Below are positions 22,583 through 31,529 of a stretch of 64,000 nt of DNA, piece by piece. A program made the translations under genes and the position numbers. Position 1 is the first letter of the stretch; every line of letters begins with the position of its first letter. A model generated the notes under the pieces. That model was given only the letters and a program-made list of their open reading frames with translations. It searched no databases and was not told where the DNA came from. The DNA is from Hippopus hippopus (lineage: Eukaryota > Mollusca > Bivalvia > Cardiida > Cardiidae), in contig OX328102.1 of assembly GCA_946811185.2 (NCBI GenBank), positions 13,951,194 through 14,015,193 on the forward strand. The letters are read 5' to 3'.

Positions 22583-23005
22583 CAGAGTTTTATCTATATT
22601 TGAATTGCGCAGAATCGATCGATATACGTAAGAATAACGCCGATTTCTTGTTCCAGTTTTCTAAAGACTATATTTTAGAAGGAAGTTGGTTATGTGCTCT
22701 CGTAGAATCGTCATTGACCTGTGACTTTACACCTCGAAGTAAGCGATTGTATTTGAATTGCGATATCATAGAGGAAGCGTTTGTCAGGAACAAGTTACAA
22801 CCCGTTCTTACCAGCATAGAAATCGAAACAAGATACAAGAAATTTAAATTTACCGAATGTCTTCATCGACGTTAATAGACCCGTGAGTGTCAAAAGATTT
22901 AACACTATTAGACTGTCGTTAAAAAGCGAAGATTTAAAACCCATTGATTTGAAATCGAACGATTTTCACTGCGTCCTTCATTTCAAGAAATCATGGGTTC
23001 CATAG
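22579..23005 (+). pseudogene. Penton-like minor capsid protein with +1 frame break
   Basis: ATG at 22579 opens a frame of 98 codons (FYLYLNCAESIDIRKNNADF at the start). The likely remainder, ending FHCVLHFKKSWVP at the TAG at 23003, lies in the +1 frame. The change must occur before the TAA at 22873, and both frames are open for some distance, so the exact point is not defined. Total length near 142 aa with strand-rich, alternating hydrophobic sequence fits a single jelly-roll penton/vertex protein, which sits beside the capsid gene in such elements. It is either a one-base mutation or a frameshift site. The next gene starts 13 bases before this stop. Confidence 0.6.
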
Positions 23006-23337
23006 ACGTCTTTGATTCAGAACAACAGAAGTGGGTTCCGTACAAAGAAGATGTGGAGTATTGGATTAACTATTTTAAACCGAAAGACCATATCCCAGAT
23101 CAAATAAGGAATTTGGAGAAAATACTAGAAGAAAAGAATAAACTGCTGCGGGATATGGAAGAAAAACTTGAAAAAGTCAAAAAGCCTCAGGTAAAAATGG
23201 TGAGCCCGTTAACCGAAGCCGTTGATAGGGCAAAATCTCAGATTAAACGTAAGAATGGTGAAGACGAAGATCGTAAGAATACCAAGCGTAAGAAGACTCG
23301 CAAAACGTATCGCAAAGATCCCGACTGGGTATTTTGA
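22993..23337 (+). CDS. Coiled-coil basic protein with DW tail, 114 aa
   Basis: Starts inside the end of the penton-like gene. The N-terminus (MGSIDVFDSEQQKWVPYKED) is followed by a probable coiled coil at residues 45-65 (LEKILEEKNKLLRDMEEKLE). The tail is very basic, with RKNTKRKKTRKTYRK as a nuclear-localisation or DNA-binding candidate, and ends KDPDWVF. The 63-aa protein of the opposite cluster ends KDIDWISF, an almost identical C-terminal tag. No family assigned. A core or scaffold role is inferred only from position and charge. Confidence 0.65.
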   Translation: MGSIDVFDSEQQKWVPYKEDVEYWINYFKPKDHIPDQIRNLEKILEEKNKLLRDMEEKLEKVKKPQVKMVSPLTEAVDRAKSQIKRKNGEDEDRKNTKRKKTRKTYRKDPDWVF

Positions 23338-23345
23338 AATTTACG

Positions 23346-24608
23346 ATGAATAGTAAAATGCAACACATAGAAGAATTATCGTTATTTAACCCGATTCCGA
23401 AAGACTCGTCATTGTTATCGAAAGATTGGATCGAATTTCGACCCATTAATCCCGTAACTGATTCTTCATCGAGCTTAGAATTTAATATACCACCACAGGC
23501 CAGCGCCTACATCAACTTGAAGGAATGTAAATTGAGGCTGAAATTAAGACTGGCTTTACAAGACGGTACCCCCGTGACCGCAGATGACACGCTAGGACTA
23601 ATCAATTTACCCTTGCACACCATTTTCAGACAGCTGGACATTCATTTACAACAAAAACCACTGCCGAATAGCGGAACGACTCATCCGTATAAGGCCTACA
23701 TTGACACCTTACTAAATACCAATCGATCTATACAGGAAGCTTTTCTGACCAGCCAATTATTTTTCAAGGATGACCCAAATCTGGACGATAGCGACCCAAA
23801 AACTGGATCAAATGGCGGTTTATTTCAAAGATATGATAGGACCAAGGGTGGTAAGATTATAGATCTAGAAGGGAGTATCCCGGTGGACTTATTTCAACAA
23901 CCAAAGTTACTTATAAACGGAGTGCAAATGGCGCTTAAATTTTGGCAAGCATCCGATGCATTTCGAATCATTACAGATGCGTTAACTCCGAATTACAAGG
24001 TGCAAATCGTTGACGCCCGTTTCAAGCTCTGTATTCAGCGGTTACAGAACGATTTGCTTTTGGCCCATGACAAAATGATTCAGGACACTCCGGCTATGTA
24101 CCCTTATTTCCGCTCAGAGATAAAAACAACCTCGATAGCGCAGGGACAATACAGTTTTCACGCAGACGATATATTTCAAGGTAGGGTGCCAAACAAAATC
24201 ATCATAGGGGCGGTTCCAAGCGTTTCGTATAACGGGGACTACAAAACAAACCCATTCAACCTGAAACATTACGACTGCAGTTACCTCGGTTTCTTCGTTG
24301 ATGGACAATCCGTACCATCGCAACCATTGCAACCTAATTTTGAAGGAAATCATTTCACCGACTGTTATCAGACCCTCACTTCCTGTAGAAATGATATCAA
24401 CATCACGTACACAGAGTACAAGCAAGGATACTGCCTATACGTGTTGGATATCGATCCCTACTATTCTTTTAGCACAAAAAGAAGAGGTCTTTGCCGTTTG
24501 GAAATCAAATTTGCTAAACCTTTACCAGAAAGTGTGACATTGCTACTGTACGCAACCTTTCCAGAAATACTTACGACCGATAAAGCGAGAAATGTGTATA
24601 TACAATAG
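23346..24608 (+). CDS. Major-capsid-like protein (hexon-like, F54H12.2-type), 420 aa
   Basis: ATG at 23346 lies nine bases after the preceding stop. The protein begins MNSKMQHIEELSLFNPIPKD and has repeated strand-rich segments (SSLEFNIPPQASAYINLKEC; KVQIVDARFKLCIQRLQNDL; PNKIIIGAVPSVSYNGDYKT; YNGDYKTNPFNLKHYDCSYL; YKQGYCLYVLDIDP; GLCRLEIKFAKPLPESVTLL). Proteins of this kind, often annotated as F54H12.2-like in invertebrate genomes, occur with packaging ATPases and polymerase B in Polinton-type elements, where the major capsid is a double jelly roll of 400-600 aa. The frame is intact. Assignment rests on remembered family resemblance and context. Confidence 0.75.
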   Translation: MNSKMQHIEELSLFNPIPKDSSLLSKDWIEFRPINPVTDSSSSLEFNIPPQASAYINLKECKLRLKLRLALQDGTPVTADDTLGLINLPLHTIFRQLDIHLQQKPLPNSGTTHPYKAYIDTLLNTNRSIQEAFLTSQLFFKDDPNLDDSDPKTGSNGGLFQRYDRTKGGKIIDLEGSIPVDLFQQPKLLINGVQMALKFWQASDAFRIITDALTPNYKVQIVDARFKLCIQRLQNDLLLAHDKMIQDTPAMYPYFRSEIKTTSIAQGQYSFHADDIFQGRVPNKIIIGAVPSVSYNGDYKTNPFNLKHYDCSYLGFFVDGQSVPSQPLQPNFEGNHFTDCYQTLTSCRNDINITYTEYKQGYCLYVLDIDPYYSFSTKRRGLCRLEIKFAKPLPESVTLLLYATFPEILTTDKARNVYIQ

Positions 24609-24705
24609 ATTATGGAGGGAAAAAAAATGACTCGTGGCTTCTTTCATACCTTTATTGTATTATTTTGTAAATAAAAATATAAAAAATGTAAAATTGTCTT
24701 GTTAT
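24609..24705. terminator. Convergent 3' ends of the two gene clusters
   Basis: Between the capsid-like stop (24608) and the opposing stop (24706) lies an A/T-rich stretch with AAATAAAAATATAAAAAATG (about 24670), containing an AATAAA signal for the plus-strand genes. About 100 bp therefore serve both clusters. Confidence 0.55.
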
Positions 24706-24897
24706 TTAAAAAGAAATCCAGTCTATATCTTTCTTTCTTTTCTTCTCTCTAAGCCCCGGAGGAAAAAGTGTTAATTTTCTATTTTTCTTCTTTTTCGGGG
24801 GATCTTCCCTTCCCTCTCTCTGCCGATCATCTTGTCTCCCAGACAGTTTTTTCAATCGCTCAAACTTTTCGAAAGGCACTAATACGTATTTCTCCAT
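24706..24897 (-). CDS. Small basic protein with DW tail, 63 aa
   Basis: Last gene of the minus-strand cluster. It begins MEKYVLVPFEKFERLKKLSG, then has a charged, Pro/Lys-rich middle (DPPKKKKNRK), a short FPPGL motif, and ends REKKRKKDIDWISF. Its ATG overlaps the stop of the 107-aa gene (TAATG). The tail matches that of the 114-aa protein of the other cluster, suggesting a shared binding partner or processing signal. Function unknown. Confidence 0.65.
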   Translation of the reverse strand: MEKYVLVPFEKFERLKKLSGRQDDRQREGREDPPKKKKNRKLTLFPPGLREKKRKKDIDWISF

Positions 24898-25220
24898 TAC
24901 TGTAATACGGTTTGTAAGTAGGCGGAAGCGATCTTCACCAATTTATGGATAATACGTTGTTTATGTTGAATGGCTTCCTTCTTTTGAACAAACCCAATGT
25001 TACGATCTCCAAGCAAGTAAATGAAGCGTCTCTGACGTTTTAAGCTGTTTTTTTCCGTAAGTGTCAATCTGCCTTTAAACCGGATAATATTGTATGCAAT
25101 TTGACTAAGTGCTCTTAATTGTTGACTGGTAATTGTTTTTAAAAGCGACTTTCTTTGGGCGGCTGTAGTGTTGGCCACTAAATATAGGAAGTGTCGTTGC
25201 TGTTTGATTAGTTCAACCAT
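24897..25220 (-). CDS. Small basic alpha-helical protein, 107 aa
   Basis: Starts MVELIKQQRHFLYLVANTTA and continues QRKSLLKTITSQQLRALSQI, a helical LLKT-x-QLRAL motif. After LKRQRRFIYLLGD come a KKEA segment and the mildly hydrophobic end LVKIASAYLQTVLQ. Proteins with this LLxT...QLRALSEI...KKEAI pattern recur beside capsid and ATPase genes of Polinton-type elements in my memory, with no firm function. The second half resembles the 62-aa protein at 22394. It begins 33 bases after the ATPase stop. Confidence 0.65.
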   Translation of the reverse strand: MVELIKQQRHFLYLVANTTAAQRKSLLKTITSQQLRALSQIAYNIIRFKGRLTLTEKNSLKRQRRFIYLLGDRNIGFVQKKEAIQHKQRIIHKLVKIASAYLQTVLQ

Positions 25221-25252
25221 ATCGTCTTCTTATAAGCTTATTATCGCCATTC

Positions 25253-25906
25253 TTACGTCAAACGGTACACAATAGGCTCCTCGTTGGGAAAAATAAGTGT
25301 CCTTAAACGGTACTTGTTATCGGAGTGAGGGGACATGTCCACTATGAAATAACCGTGTATCGTATTAAGGGCATCTTCGTAAGCTTGCATAAACCCTCTG
25401 GACTTACGGGGGTAAAGCTGTCGTCCTAATACCGCTACCTGAGATATGTCTCGAATATTTTTCAAAAGTACCAGATACCAGGTATTCAATGCAATAGTTC
25501 TGGCATGTTTACCCCCGGGATATAAGTTTTGCGTGATCATAATCACCGATACTTTTCTGTGATGGCAACCTTGTGTGAAAAGTAGCTCCATTTCTTTACT
25601 CCGCATGACCTCGTGCATTAGGTCGTCTAAAATGATTAACTTGTGTTTTTTGTCTTTTGTGAAGTCATCCAATTCTTCCGCAGTAGGCAATCCTTGCTTA
25701 CTGTAAAAGTTTGGAATGGAACTCTCCATGGCATCAAACAAGTCTTGGTGGATACCGTAGCAATAGAGAATATGGGAAGGGGGGTCTCGTCCGTACATGA
25801 GGTTTACTTGTTTCAAAAAGCGATACACCCATTGGGTTTTACCGCTACCAGTTTGTCCGCTAATACACATACTAGAACATGGTTCGAAGGGAAGAGGGAC
25901 GGCCAT
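25253..25906 (-). CDS. Packaging ATPase (A32/FtsK-HerA type), 217 aa
   Basis: Walker A GQTGSGKT at residues 17-24, Walker B KLIILDDL around residues 89-96 (acidic pair D94-D95) and a sensor-like ITQN at 124-127. Size and motif spacing match the genome-packaging ATPases of Polintons, adintoviruses and related DNA viruses, which drive DNA into the capsid through ATP hydrolysis. The frame is intact. The ATG overlaps the stop of the upstream membrane-protein gene by one base (TAATG). This gene gives firm support for a virus-like rather than simple transposon nature. Confidence 0.9.
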   Translation of the reverse strand: MAVPLPFEPCSSMCISGQTGSGKTQWVYRFLKQVNLMYGRDPPSHILYCYGIHQDLFDAMESSIPNFYSKQGLPTAEELDDFTKDKKHKLIILDDLMHEVMRSKEMELLFTQGCHHRKVSVIMITQNLYPGGKHARTIALNTWYLVLLKNIRDISQVAVLGRQLYPRKSRGFMQAYEDALNTIHGYFIVDMSPHSDNKYRLRTLIFPNEEPIVYRLT

Positions 25907-26166
25907 TATTTCTTAAGTTTTGGGTTAGGTAAAGCGTATCCGATACAGCTACTCAAAAGTGATACCCAGAGTTCGGTAGAACCGTTTTTTATGGATAGGT
26001 TGACGATCGCTGTAATAATAATAATGTACACTATGATCATCTGACAAAAGTAGACAATCTCTGCCTGTGGGACCCGGGTACCAAGTAAATGCCACTTGTC
26101 ACTCTGACTTTCTTCGTCAGGTTTAGGGAAACGTAAAAACGTTTCTTTTTCCGGAGTTTCTGTCAT
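25906..26166 (-). CDS. Small membrane protein, 86 aa
   Basis: The ATG at 26166 is preferred, since the open frame upstream starts with TTG. There are two predicted membrane segments: EIVYFCQMIIVYIIIITAIV (about residues 36-58) and WVSLLSSCIGYALP near the end, followed by NPKLKK. The N-terminus is polar and acidic. The pattern VPxAEIVxFCQ...YI...LLSSCxGYxLPNPK recurs, as I recall it, in proteins next to capsid genes of related elements. A virion inner-membrane or entry accessory role is possible but not shown. Confidence 0.7.
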   Translation of the reverse strand: MTETPEKETFLRFPKPDEESQSDKWHLLGTRVPQAEIVYFCQMIIVYIIIITAIVNLSIKNGSTELWVSLLSSCIGYALPNPKLKK

Positions 26167-26196
26167 ATTCTTACGTTGGATTAACTCAAAACGCAA

Positions 26197-26871
26197 AGAG
26201 AAATTCTTTCTTACTATCTTTTAATTTACAAGCAATACGACCATGATAGAATAAAATGAATAATAGTTAGTCTTTGGAAATATGAGTAAAACCTTTAAAG
26301 GTGGGTATTTAGATTTTGTCTCATCAAATTAAAGAATATATACATCACTGAAATTTATATGAAACAAAGACATTACAAATCATCAATGATTAAGAATCAT
26401 AAAATTACACATACACCCACACCCACACCTGAAGTTTTTTTAATGTGCTCCCATAAAGGGTTACGTAGCCTCTTAAGGTATTTTTAGATTTCGCGCCAGA
26501 AATAAGAAAAAAAAAAAAAAAAAAAAAAATACTGTTGTGGGGGGATGTAAAATGACTAAAACTTTCTAGAAAATGAGAGACACTTTTTGAAAAATGAGTG
26601 ACACTTTTTGGAAAATAAGTGGTACTTTTTTTTAATTTGAGCCTATGAGAATTTACGTGTAAACGTACAAAAACGTAAAATGAGTGACACTTTTTAATAT
26701 TTGTTTGACAATTTTTGATATTTGTGTGACATTTTTTTTTTTTTTTTTTTTTTGAAAATTGAGTGGCACTTTTTTTCTTTTTGAGAATTGAGTGACAATG
26801 AAGAAATATCTAACAGGTTTATATATAAATGTCGTAATATCGTTGAAAGCAAATTTGACAGAGATCGACTA
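26197..26871. repeat. Noncoding spacer with GAGTGACACTTTTT minisatellite
   Basis: Between the small-gene cluster and the polymerase end. A homopolymer A run lies at about 26511-26529. At 26560-26800 an imperfect 20-25 bp unit (AAAATGAGTGACACTTTTTG) is repeated about eight times and interrupted by a T run. No gene. Confidence 0.7.
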
Positions 26872-29800
26872 TCAAAACCCGTATGGCTCTGTATCAAAGT
26901 GGTCTACTTTTCGTCTTTTTGTATAAACTATTTGATAACTTTTTTGTTCTTCTCTATTATACAATTTTCTTTTCCTTTTGTCCCTACAAATTTTACTAGA
27001 ATTGGTCACAGTGATATTTGAACTACTTTGAGGGTCTGCGACTATATCTTTCACGCTATGGAAATTAATGAGTTGACTGTTTTTATAATTTAGGGTAAAT
27101 CCCCTCACTTTACAAGTTTCGTTGTTTTCATTCGTTTTGTAGGCATAATTTTTTGGCCCCCCAGACACAAACTCCACAATGTACTCTCCATTCTGAAGCT
27201 CATTCGTCAGTTCACCCAAATAATCACCTAGAGGTGGATCATACTCATTTGGACGACTCACGTATATGATGCTATCTGTGTCATAATACAGGACTCTTCT
27301 ACCCAGCTGCTCAAGTACACTGTAAAGTTTAAGTCTGGCCCAGCACGTTGTAAATGTTGCCAAATATATGTTGGTCTTGTTATCTTCGGGTTGACAATCG
27401 TTCTTATACTGCCATTCAACTTGTATCATATCATTAGACAATATATGAAAATCGATGGGTTGCTTCAATGGATCGGAAAAAAGTTGAAAAAACATGTTGG
27501 CCTGACTTTCGTGAAAAAATTCCGTTTGTCGAATATTAAGTCTCTGACCAAACTTTCCCCAAAAGCTATTGAGACACAGTTTTGCCAAAGCTCTAAGTCC
27601 TGGGTTCTTTCGAATATTTTTTCGATCCAATGAGACCCCTTCTTTTTCCACATATTGCCCGATGTACTTATTCATATCATCGTAACATTTAAAAACGGGA
27701 GGACCACTTGCTTCTTGTTTGAATTTCAAAAATGTGTTAATATATTGAGCAAACAGTCCTCCTTTATTGGTTTTGGGGTCATATTGAGTGCTTTCTTCCC
27801 AGTGGTATACTTCATAAATTTTTGTGATTTTATACCCTAATCTGACAGCCGTTTGTATTTCGGGGGTGCACCACGTACCAATCAACTCTCTTTGTTCATT
27901 TGTACATTCGCACGGGGTTTCACTTTCGGTATCCGCGCAGGTCCGACATAAAGAAAATTTTAGTTTACCATTAGACCTGTAAGGAAGGACTGGGTGATAG
28001 AGTCCCCTGGGCGGGATAATCTTCACCTTGGCAATACCAAAATAATCCTTGATGTCCCCAAAATCTTTGGAAATGACTGAGGGGTGACCTAAGGGATAAC
28101 GACAATACTTGTTTACCCAAGGATAAAGACTCGTAAAATCCACATATTTCACTCGCTCGTTTTCTTTTACTTTATAATAAAGCCGGCTCGCATTGGTGCG
28201 ACCCCCAAAGAAACTTTCTCTCGGGTCTAGTCGATCCATGATATCTAGCTGAGAAATACATTGCCGAAGTTCAGGGTTTTGGTTTTGTTGTTTTTTGAAG
28301 TCGTGATCCCAAATACAAATATATTTCATACCTAAATTTTCGAGGCGTGTTTGTTTTTTCAATGTCAGCGCGTACAATTCGTCCAAAGACTGGTTTGTGT
28401 GTGGGTGATACGTTTCTTCACGATTGTCAGAGAAACACACGGGGCATCCGTGAAATATACATCCGTGATATTCATAGACCGTGTTGGTTTCTCTACAATA
28501 TCCGTCCAATTTGTAGCGAGTGCCGGGTATCGTTTTCTCCCCTTCATTCAAAGCATGTTGGATATGAACGTTATCGAGTTTCGCCCTCCACTCTAACCAT
28601 TGAATTGACGCTTTACTGTATTGATCACTGTAACCACTGGGAGGAATTTTCGCTATGGGGGAACTCACAAATTCTTTCTTGCACACTTTCTCTCTTTTCA
28701 ATTTGGATTCGTGGACCCATTCGTTTCCCTTTTGTATGTACAATTTTTCGTCGATGACTTTTGCAGGTACCCATTGATCATTGCCTTTCAGTTTTACGCG
28801 CCATGTTTCTTCCAAAAATTTGGTTCTAAATACGTTCATGCAAACGGAAGCTATAGTGACAGAATCGAAAGGATCCACGGCTCCAACCCATTGTTTCTCT
28901 TCCTTCCCTTTTTTATTGAGAACCACTTTCTCTTCCCCCGTAGCACTCATTAATAAATGTCTAAATTTCATACAAGCTTGTCTTAAAATATCTACATCAC
29001 TTCTACAATATTGTAACATTTCTTTTCTAAAATCGAATATTTCATTCTCTCTCTCACTCAACCACGCTACTAACTCGCTTCTTTCTTTCTCACTCATAAA
29101 ATCATAACCATAATCTTTAGCATCAGGGTAGGGTCCAACATAATTTTGATTCTCTCTAGTATTAAAATAATGCGGGAACCACCCTTTTTTCAATTCTTGC
29201 AAGTCAAATGCTTCCGGGAGTGCTGATAATTTCATGGGTAAAAAGCTGAGGCTGTCAATCACCTGTATATGTAAATTTTTCTCCACTGTCATATACATGA
29301 TTTTTGAGCCGTTGTAAATAATTTTGGCAGGTCTTATGGATTGATCGATCAAATATTCCAGAATAAAATAGCCATCATACCCTTTCATGTTATGGGCAAC
29401 AACCTTGAAATATTCGTGTTGATCCGTAAAGAGCCACTGTCCAAACTTTTCGGTCGTATCCGTGCCCTCGAATATGACTTCTCTGAATCCGCATTTACCG
29501 GGACAAGGACCTGGGTCCTCATTCTCGTGCAGATCAAAATTGTCACATTCCTTACAACGGGTACCACAACCCTTACATACGGAATCGGGAGTCAGTTCTT
29601 TTTCAATGCATTTAGGGCATACTGAATGAGCCACAACAAAGTTTGGACGGTGGGTCGCTTTACCGCACCATGCTGTTTTGCAATTCTGACATTTGGAGCA
29701 AGATTTACACATCTCTGGCAATTGACAGTCCTTACAATTTAATTTTGAATCGGGTACGTATCCTTCAACGCAGTAACTCATCTCATCCTGACTGCATTCA

Positions 29801-31485
29801 AAATCAAAAAATATAAATTTTGGAATGTAATATTCTTTGGCCGGTGTGGCTCTTAAATAACATTTATGATCATTCATGACATATTTGTGACAGGAGGAGC
29901 ACTGGTATTCGCCACATCGATGCTCCTCCTTTTTGCGTTTGTCTGTTCTCAACACCTTGAAACATGTGGGACACTTCCACCATTTTTCGCATGGTAAAGG
30001 GCCACTGGGTTGTCCTTTTTTAGGCCCAAATTTGTATGTTGTAACTTTTTTGTGCTCAGCGTAACAAACTGCCGATCTGCAGGACATATTACAGTCGCTA
30101 CATTTCACAGGTTCTACGTTAAGGCACATGTCACTTTTACAGACAATACATTTTATTTCACATTGATGGCCTTCTCTGTTATTATAATGTTTGAGACATT
30201 TTGTACAGAAATAACTGCAACTGAAAAATCCCGTGATGCTTGTAATGGCGTGAAAGTGATCATCATCAACCAAATAAATATAAATGCATGGACAATTGTC
30301 ATTGCTAGCCACGGTTATAAATTTGTTTCCTAAGCGAGCACTCACCACCATTACACGAACACCAAGGAATTCTTCAAACATCCTAACATCATTTAAACTG
30401 AGGGGTTGCTCGGTGCTCACACCGACGGCATGACACAGTGCTTGGGCTAATTTCTTTTGTTCGTTTCTACTCTTATTGCGTAAATTTTTATAGTAACTTT
30501 CGGGTACTTTTCTGTGTTCTAAAATCAAGTCTATATTACTTCTTTCCCCTCTGTTTTTCCTTATTTCTTTCCATTCTCTAGTGCATATGTTTAATTTTGC
30601 CCAACTGACCCCTATAGCCCTAGCCATACACAAATTGTCTTTATTTTCAATAGTCACAAGGGACCTTTTTAGATGTACCAAATTGTTCTTACCCTTTACT
30701 TTTGTCATTTGTCGTTTTGATGACCCTTTTGGCAAAATGATCAAACCAATAACAATAATAAAACTCTGATCAATTAACAGTTCTTGATGGCTATTTAGCA
30801 CTTTCATAATGGCCTCTATAACTTTTGCCGCATTAAGTTGATCCCATCTCTGTAGTGGAACTATAATAGGGTTATCAAGTCCTTGGTGTTGAATAATTAC
30901 CCGTCCCAAGTCATTACAAGCTACATTACCTCCGGTCTCATTTAATACATTTTCGAATAATTGCTCAAGTCCTCTTTGAATACCACTTATACTTTGACCG
31001 TAATGTCTTTCGTCTATTTTTATCTCATAGGTCCTGTCCACAGCCTTGTTTTTGGCATACGTTCTTTCAGACTTCTTTCGAATATTATACCGAATATCGT
31101 TCGAAGATCCTGACTGAGGTTGATTTGGAGGAAGTATAGGATTCCATTCCCCATCTTCAACACAAACTCGAGCAGTTTCCTCCATTTCGTCGTCAAACAG
31201 AAGCGCTTTTATTGCCCCCTGTATCTCTTTTTCTATTCTTACCGATTCCAAATCTAAGTCACTACTGTCATTGGTTATAGCCACTGGACCTCCTAAATTA
31301 TGAAATAACGAATCAATTTGTTCATTTATATAATGATCACTGTACTCCGGATTTCGCAGTTGGAATAAACGGAACCTCACAATAGGGGAATCCTGAATAC
31401 CCATGGTCGCAGAAAAATTCATCAACTCTTCAGCATCGGTATAAGAGTGGACCATTGTCTCTAAAGCCATCTCGAAGGAATCCAT
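26872..31485 (-). CDS. Protein-primed-type DNA polymerase B, about 1537 aa
   Basis: Intact frame; the first ATG is at 31485. An N-terminal region of unknown function (1-280) comes first. Next is a candidate OTU-like segment with KDNLCMARAI (near 283-292) and DDHFHAITS (near 408-416). A Cys/His-rich stretch follows (about 420-545). Exonuclease motifs: FFDFECS (ExoI, near 561), AHNMKGYDGYF (ExoII), YCRSDVD (ExoIII). An inserted segment has EYHGCIFHGCPVCF (near 1005). Polymerase motifs: VDFTSLYP (A, near 1116), LAKLCLNSFWGKFG (B), YYDTDS (C, near 1401), then GGPKNYAY. All catalytic residues are present. It replicates the linear element from its ends. The C-terminus is DTEPYGF. Confidence 0.95.
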   Translation of the reverse strand: MDSFEMALETMVHSYTDAEELMNFSATMGIQDSPIVRFRLFQLRNPEYSDHYINEQIDSLFHNLGGPVAITNDSSDLDLESVRIEKEIQGAIKALLFDDEMEETARVCVEDGEWNPILPPNQPQSGSSNDIRYNIRKKSERTYAKNKAVDRTYEIKIDERHYGQSISGIQRGLEQLFENVLNETGGNVACNDLGRVIIQHQGLDNPIIVPLQRWDQLNAAKVIEAIMKVLNSHQELLIDQSFIIVIGLIILPKGSSKRQMTKVKGKNNLVHLKRSLVTIENKDNLCMARAIGVSWAKLNICTREWKEIRKNRGERSNIDLILEHRKVPESYYKNLRNKSRNEQKKLAQALCHAVGVSTEQPLSLNDVRMFEEFLGVRVMVVSARLGNKFITVASNDNCPCIYIYLVDDDHFHAITSITGFFSCSYFCTKCLKHYNNREGHQCEIKCIVCKSDMCLNVEPVKCSDCNMSCRSAVCYAEHKKVTTYKFGPKKGQPSGPLPCEKWWKCPTCFKVLRTDKRKKEEHRCGEYQCSSCHKYVMNDHKCYLRATPAKEYYIPKFIFFDFECSQDEMSYCVEGYVPDSKLNCKDCQLPEMCKSCSKCQNCKTAWCGKATHRPNFVVAHSVCPKCIEKELTPDSVCKGCGTRCKECDNFDLHENEDPGPCPGKCGFREVIFEGTDTTEKFGQWLFTDQHEYFKVVAHNMKGYDGYFILEYLIDQSIRPAKIIYNGSKIMYMTVEKNLHIQVIDSLSFLPMKLSALPEAFDLQELKKGWFPHYFNTRENQNYVGPYPDAKDYGYDFMSEKERSELVAWLSERENEIFDFRKEMLQYCRSDVDILRQACMKFRHLLMSATGEEKVVLNKKGKEEKQWVGAVDPFDSVTIASVCMNVFRTKFLEETWRVKLKGNDQWVPAKVIDEKLYIQKGNEWVHESKLKREKVCKKEFVSSPIAKIPPSGYSDQYSKASIQWLEWRAKLDNVHIQHALNEGEKTIPGTRYKLDGYCRETNTVYEYHGCIFHGCPVCFSDNREETYHPHTNQSLDELYALTLKKQTRLENLGMKYICIWDHDFKKQQNQNPELRQCISQLDIMDRLDPRESFFGGRTNASRLYYKVKENERVKYVDFTSLYPWVNKYCRYPLGHPSVISKDFGDIKDYFGIAKVKIIPPRGLYHPVLPYRSNGKLKFSLCRTCADTESETPCECTNEQRELIGTWCTPEIQTAVRLGYKITKIYEVYHWEESTQYDPKTNKGGLFAQYINTFLKFKQEASGPPVFKCYDDMNKYIGQYVEKEGVSLDRKNIRKNPGLRALAKLCLNSFWGKFGQRLNIRQTEFFHESQANMFFQLFSDPLKQPIDFHILSNDMIQVEWQYKNDCQPEDNKTNIYLATFTTCWARLKLYSVLEQLGRRVLYYDTDSIIYVSRPNEYDPPLGDYLGELTNELQNGEYIVEFVSGGPKNYAYKTNENNETCKVRGFTLNYKNSQLINFHSVKDIVADPQSSSNITVTNSSKICRDKRKRKLYNREEQKSYQIVYTKRRKVDHFDTEPYGF

Positions 31486-31529
31486 TTTCACAGTAAGAGG
31501 TTCACCGATACAAAGTAAATGATTATGAT

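Noticed and set aside
24114..24425. Minus-strand frame opposite the capsid-like gene
   Set aside because: Antisense to a well-supported coding region; composition is not protein-like.
28347..28757. Long plus-strand frames opposite the polymerase (also 28621-28953, 30010-30333)
   Set aside because: They are antisense shadows of the intact 1537-aa polymerase with no family motif of their own.
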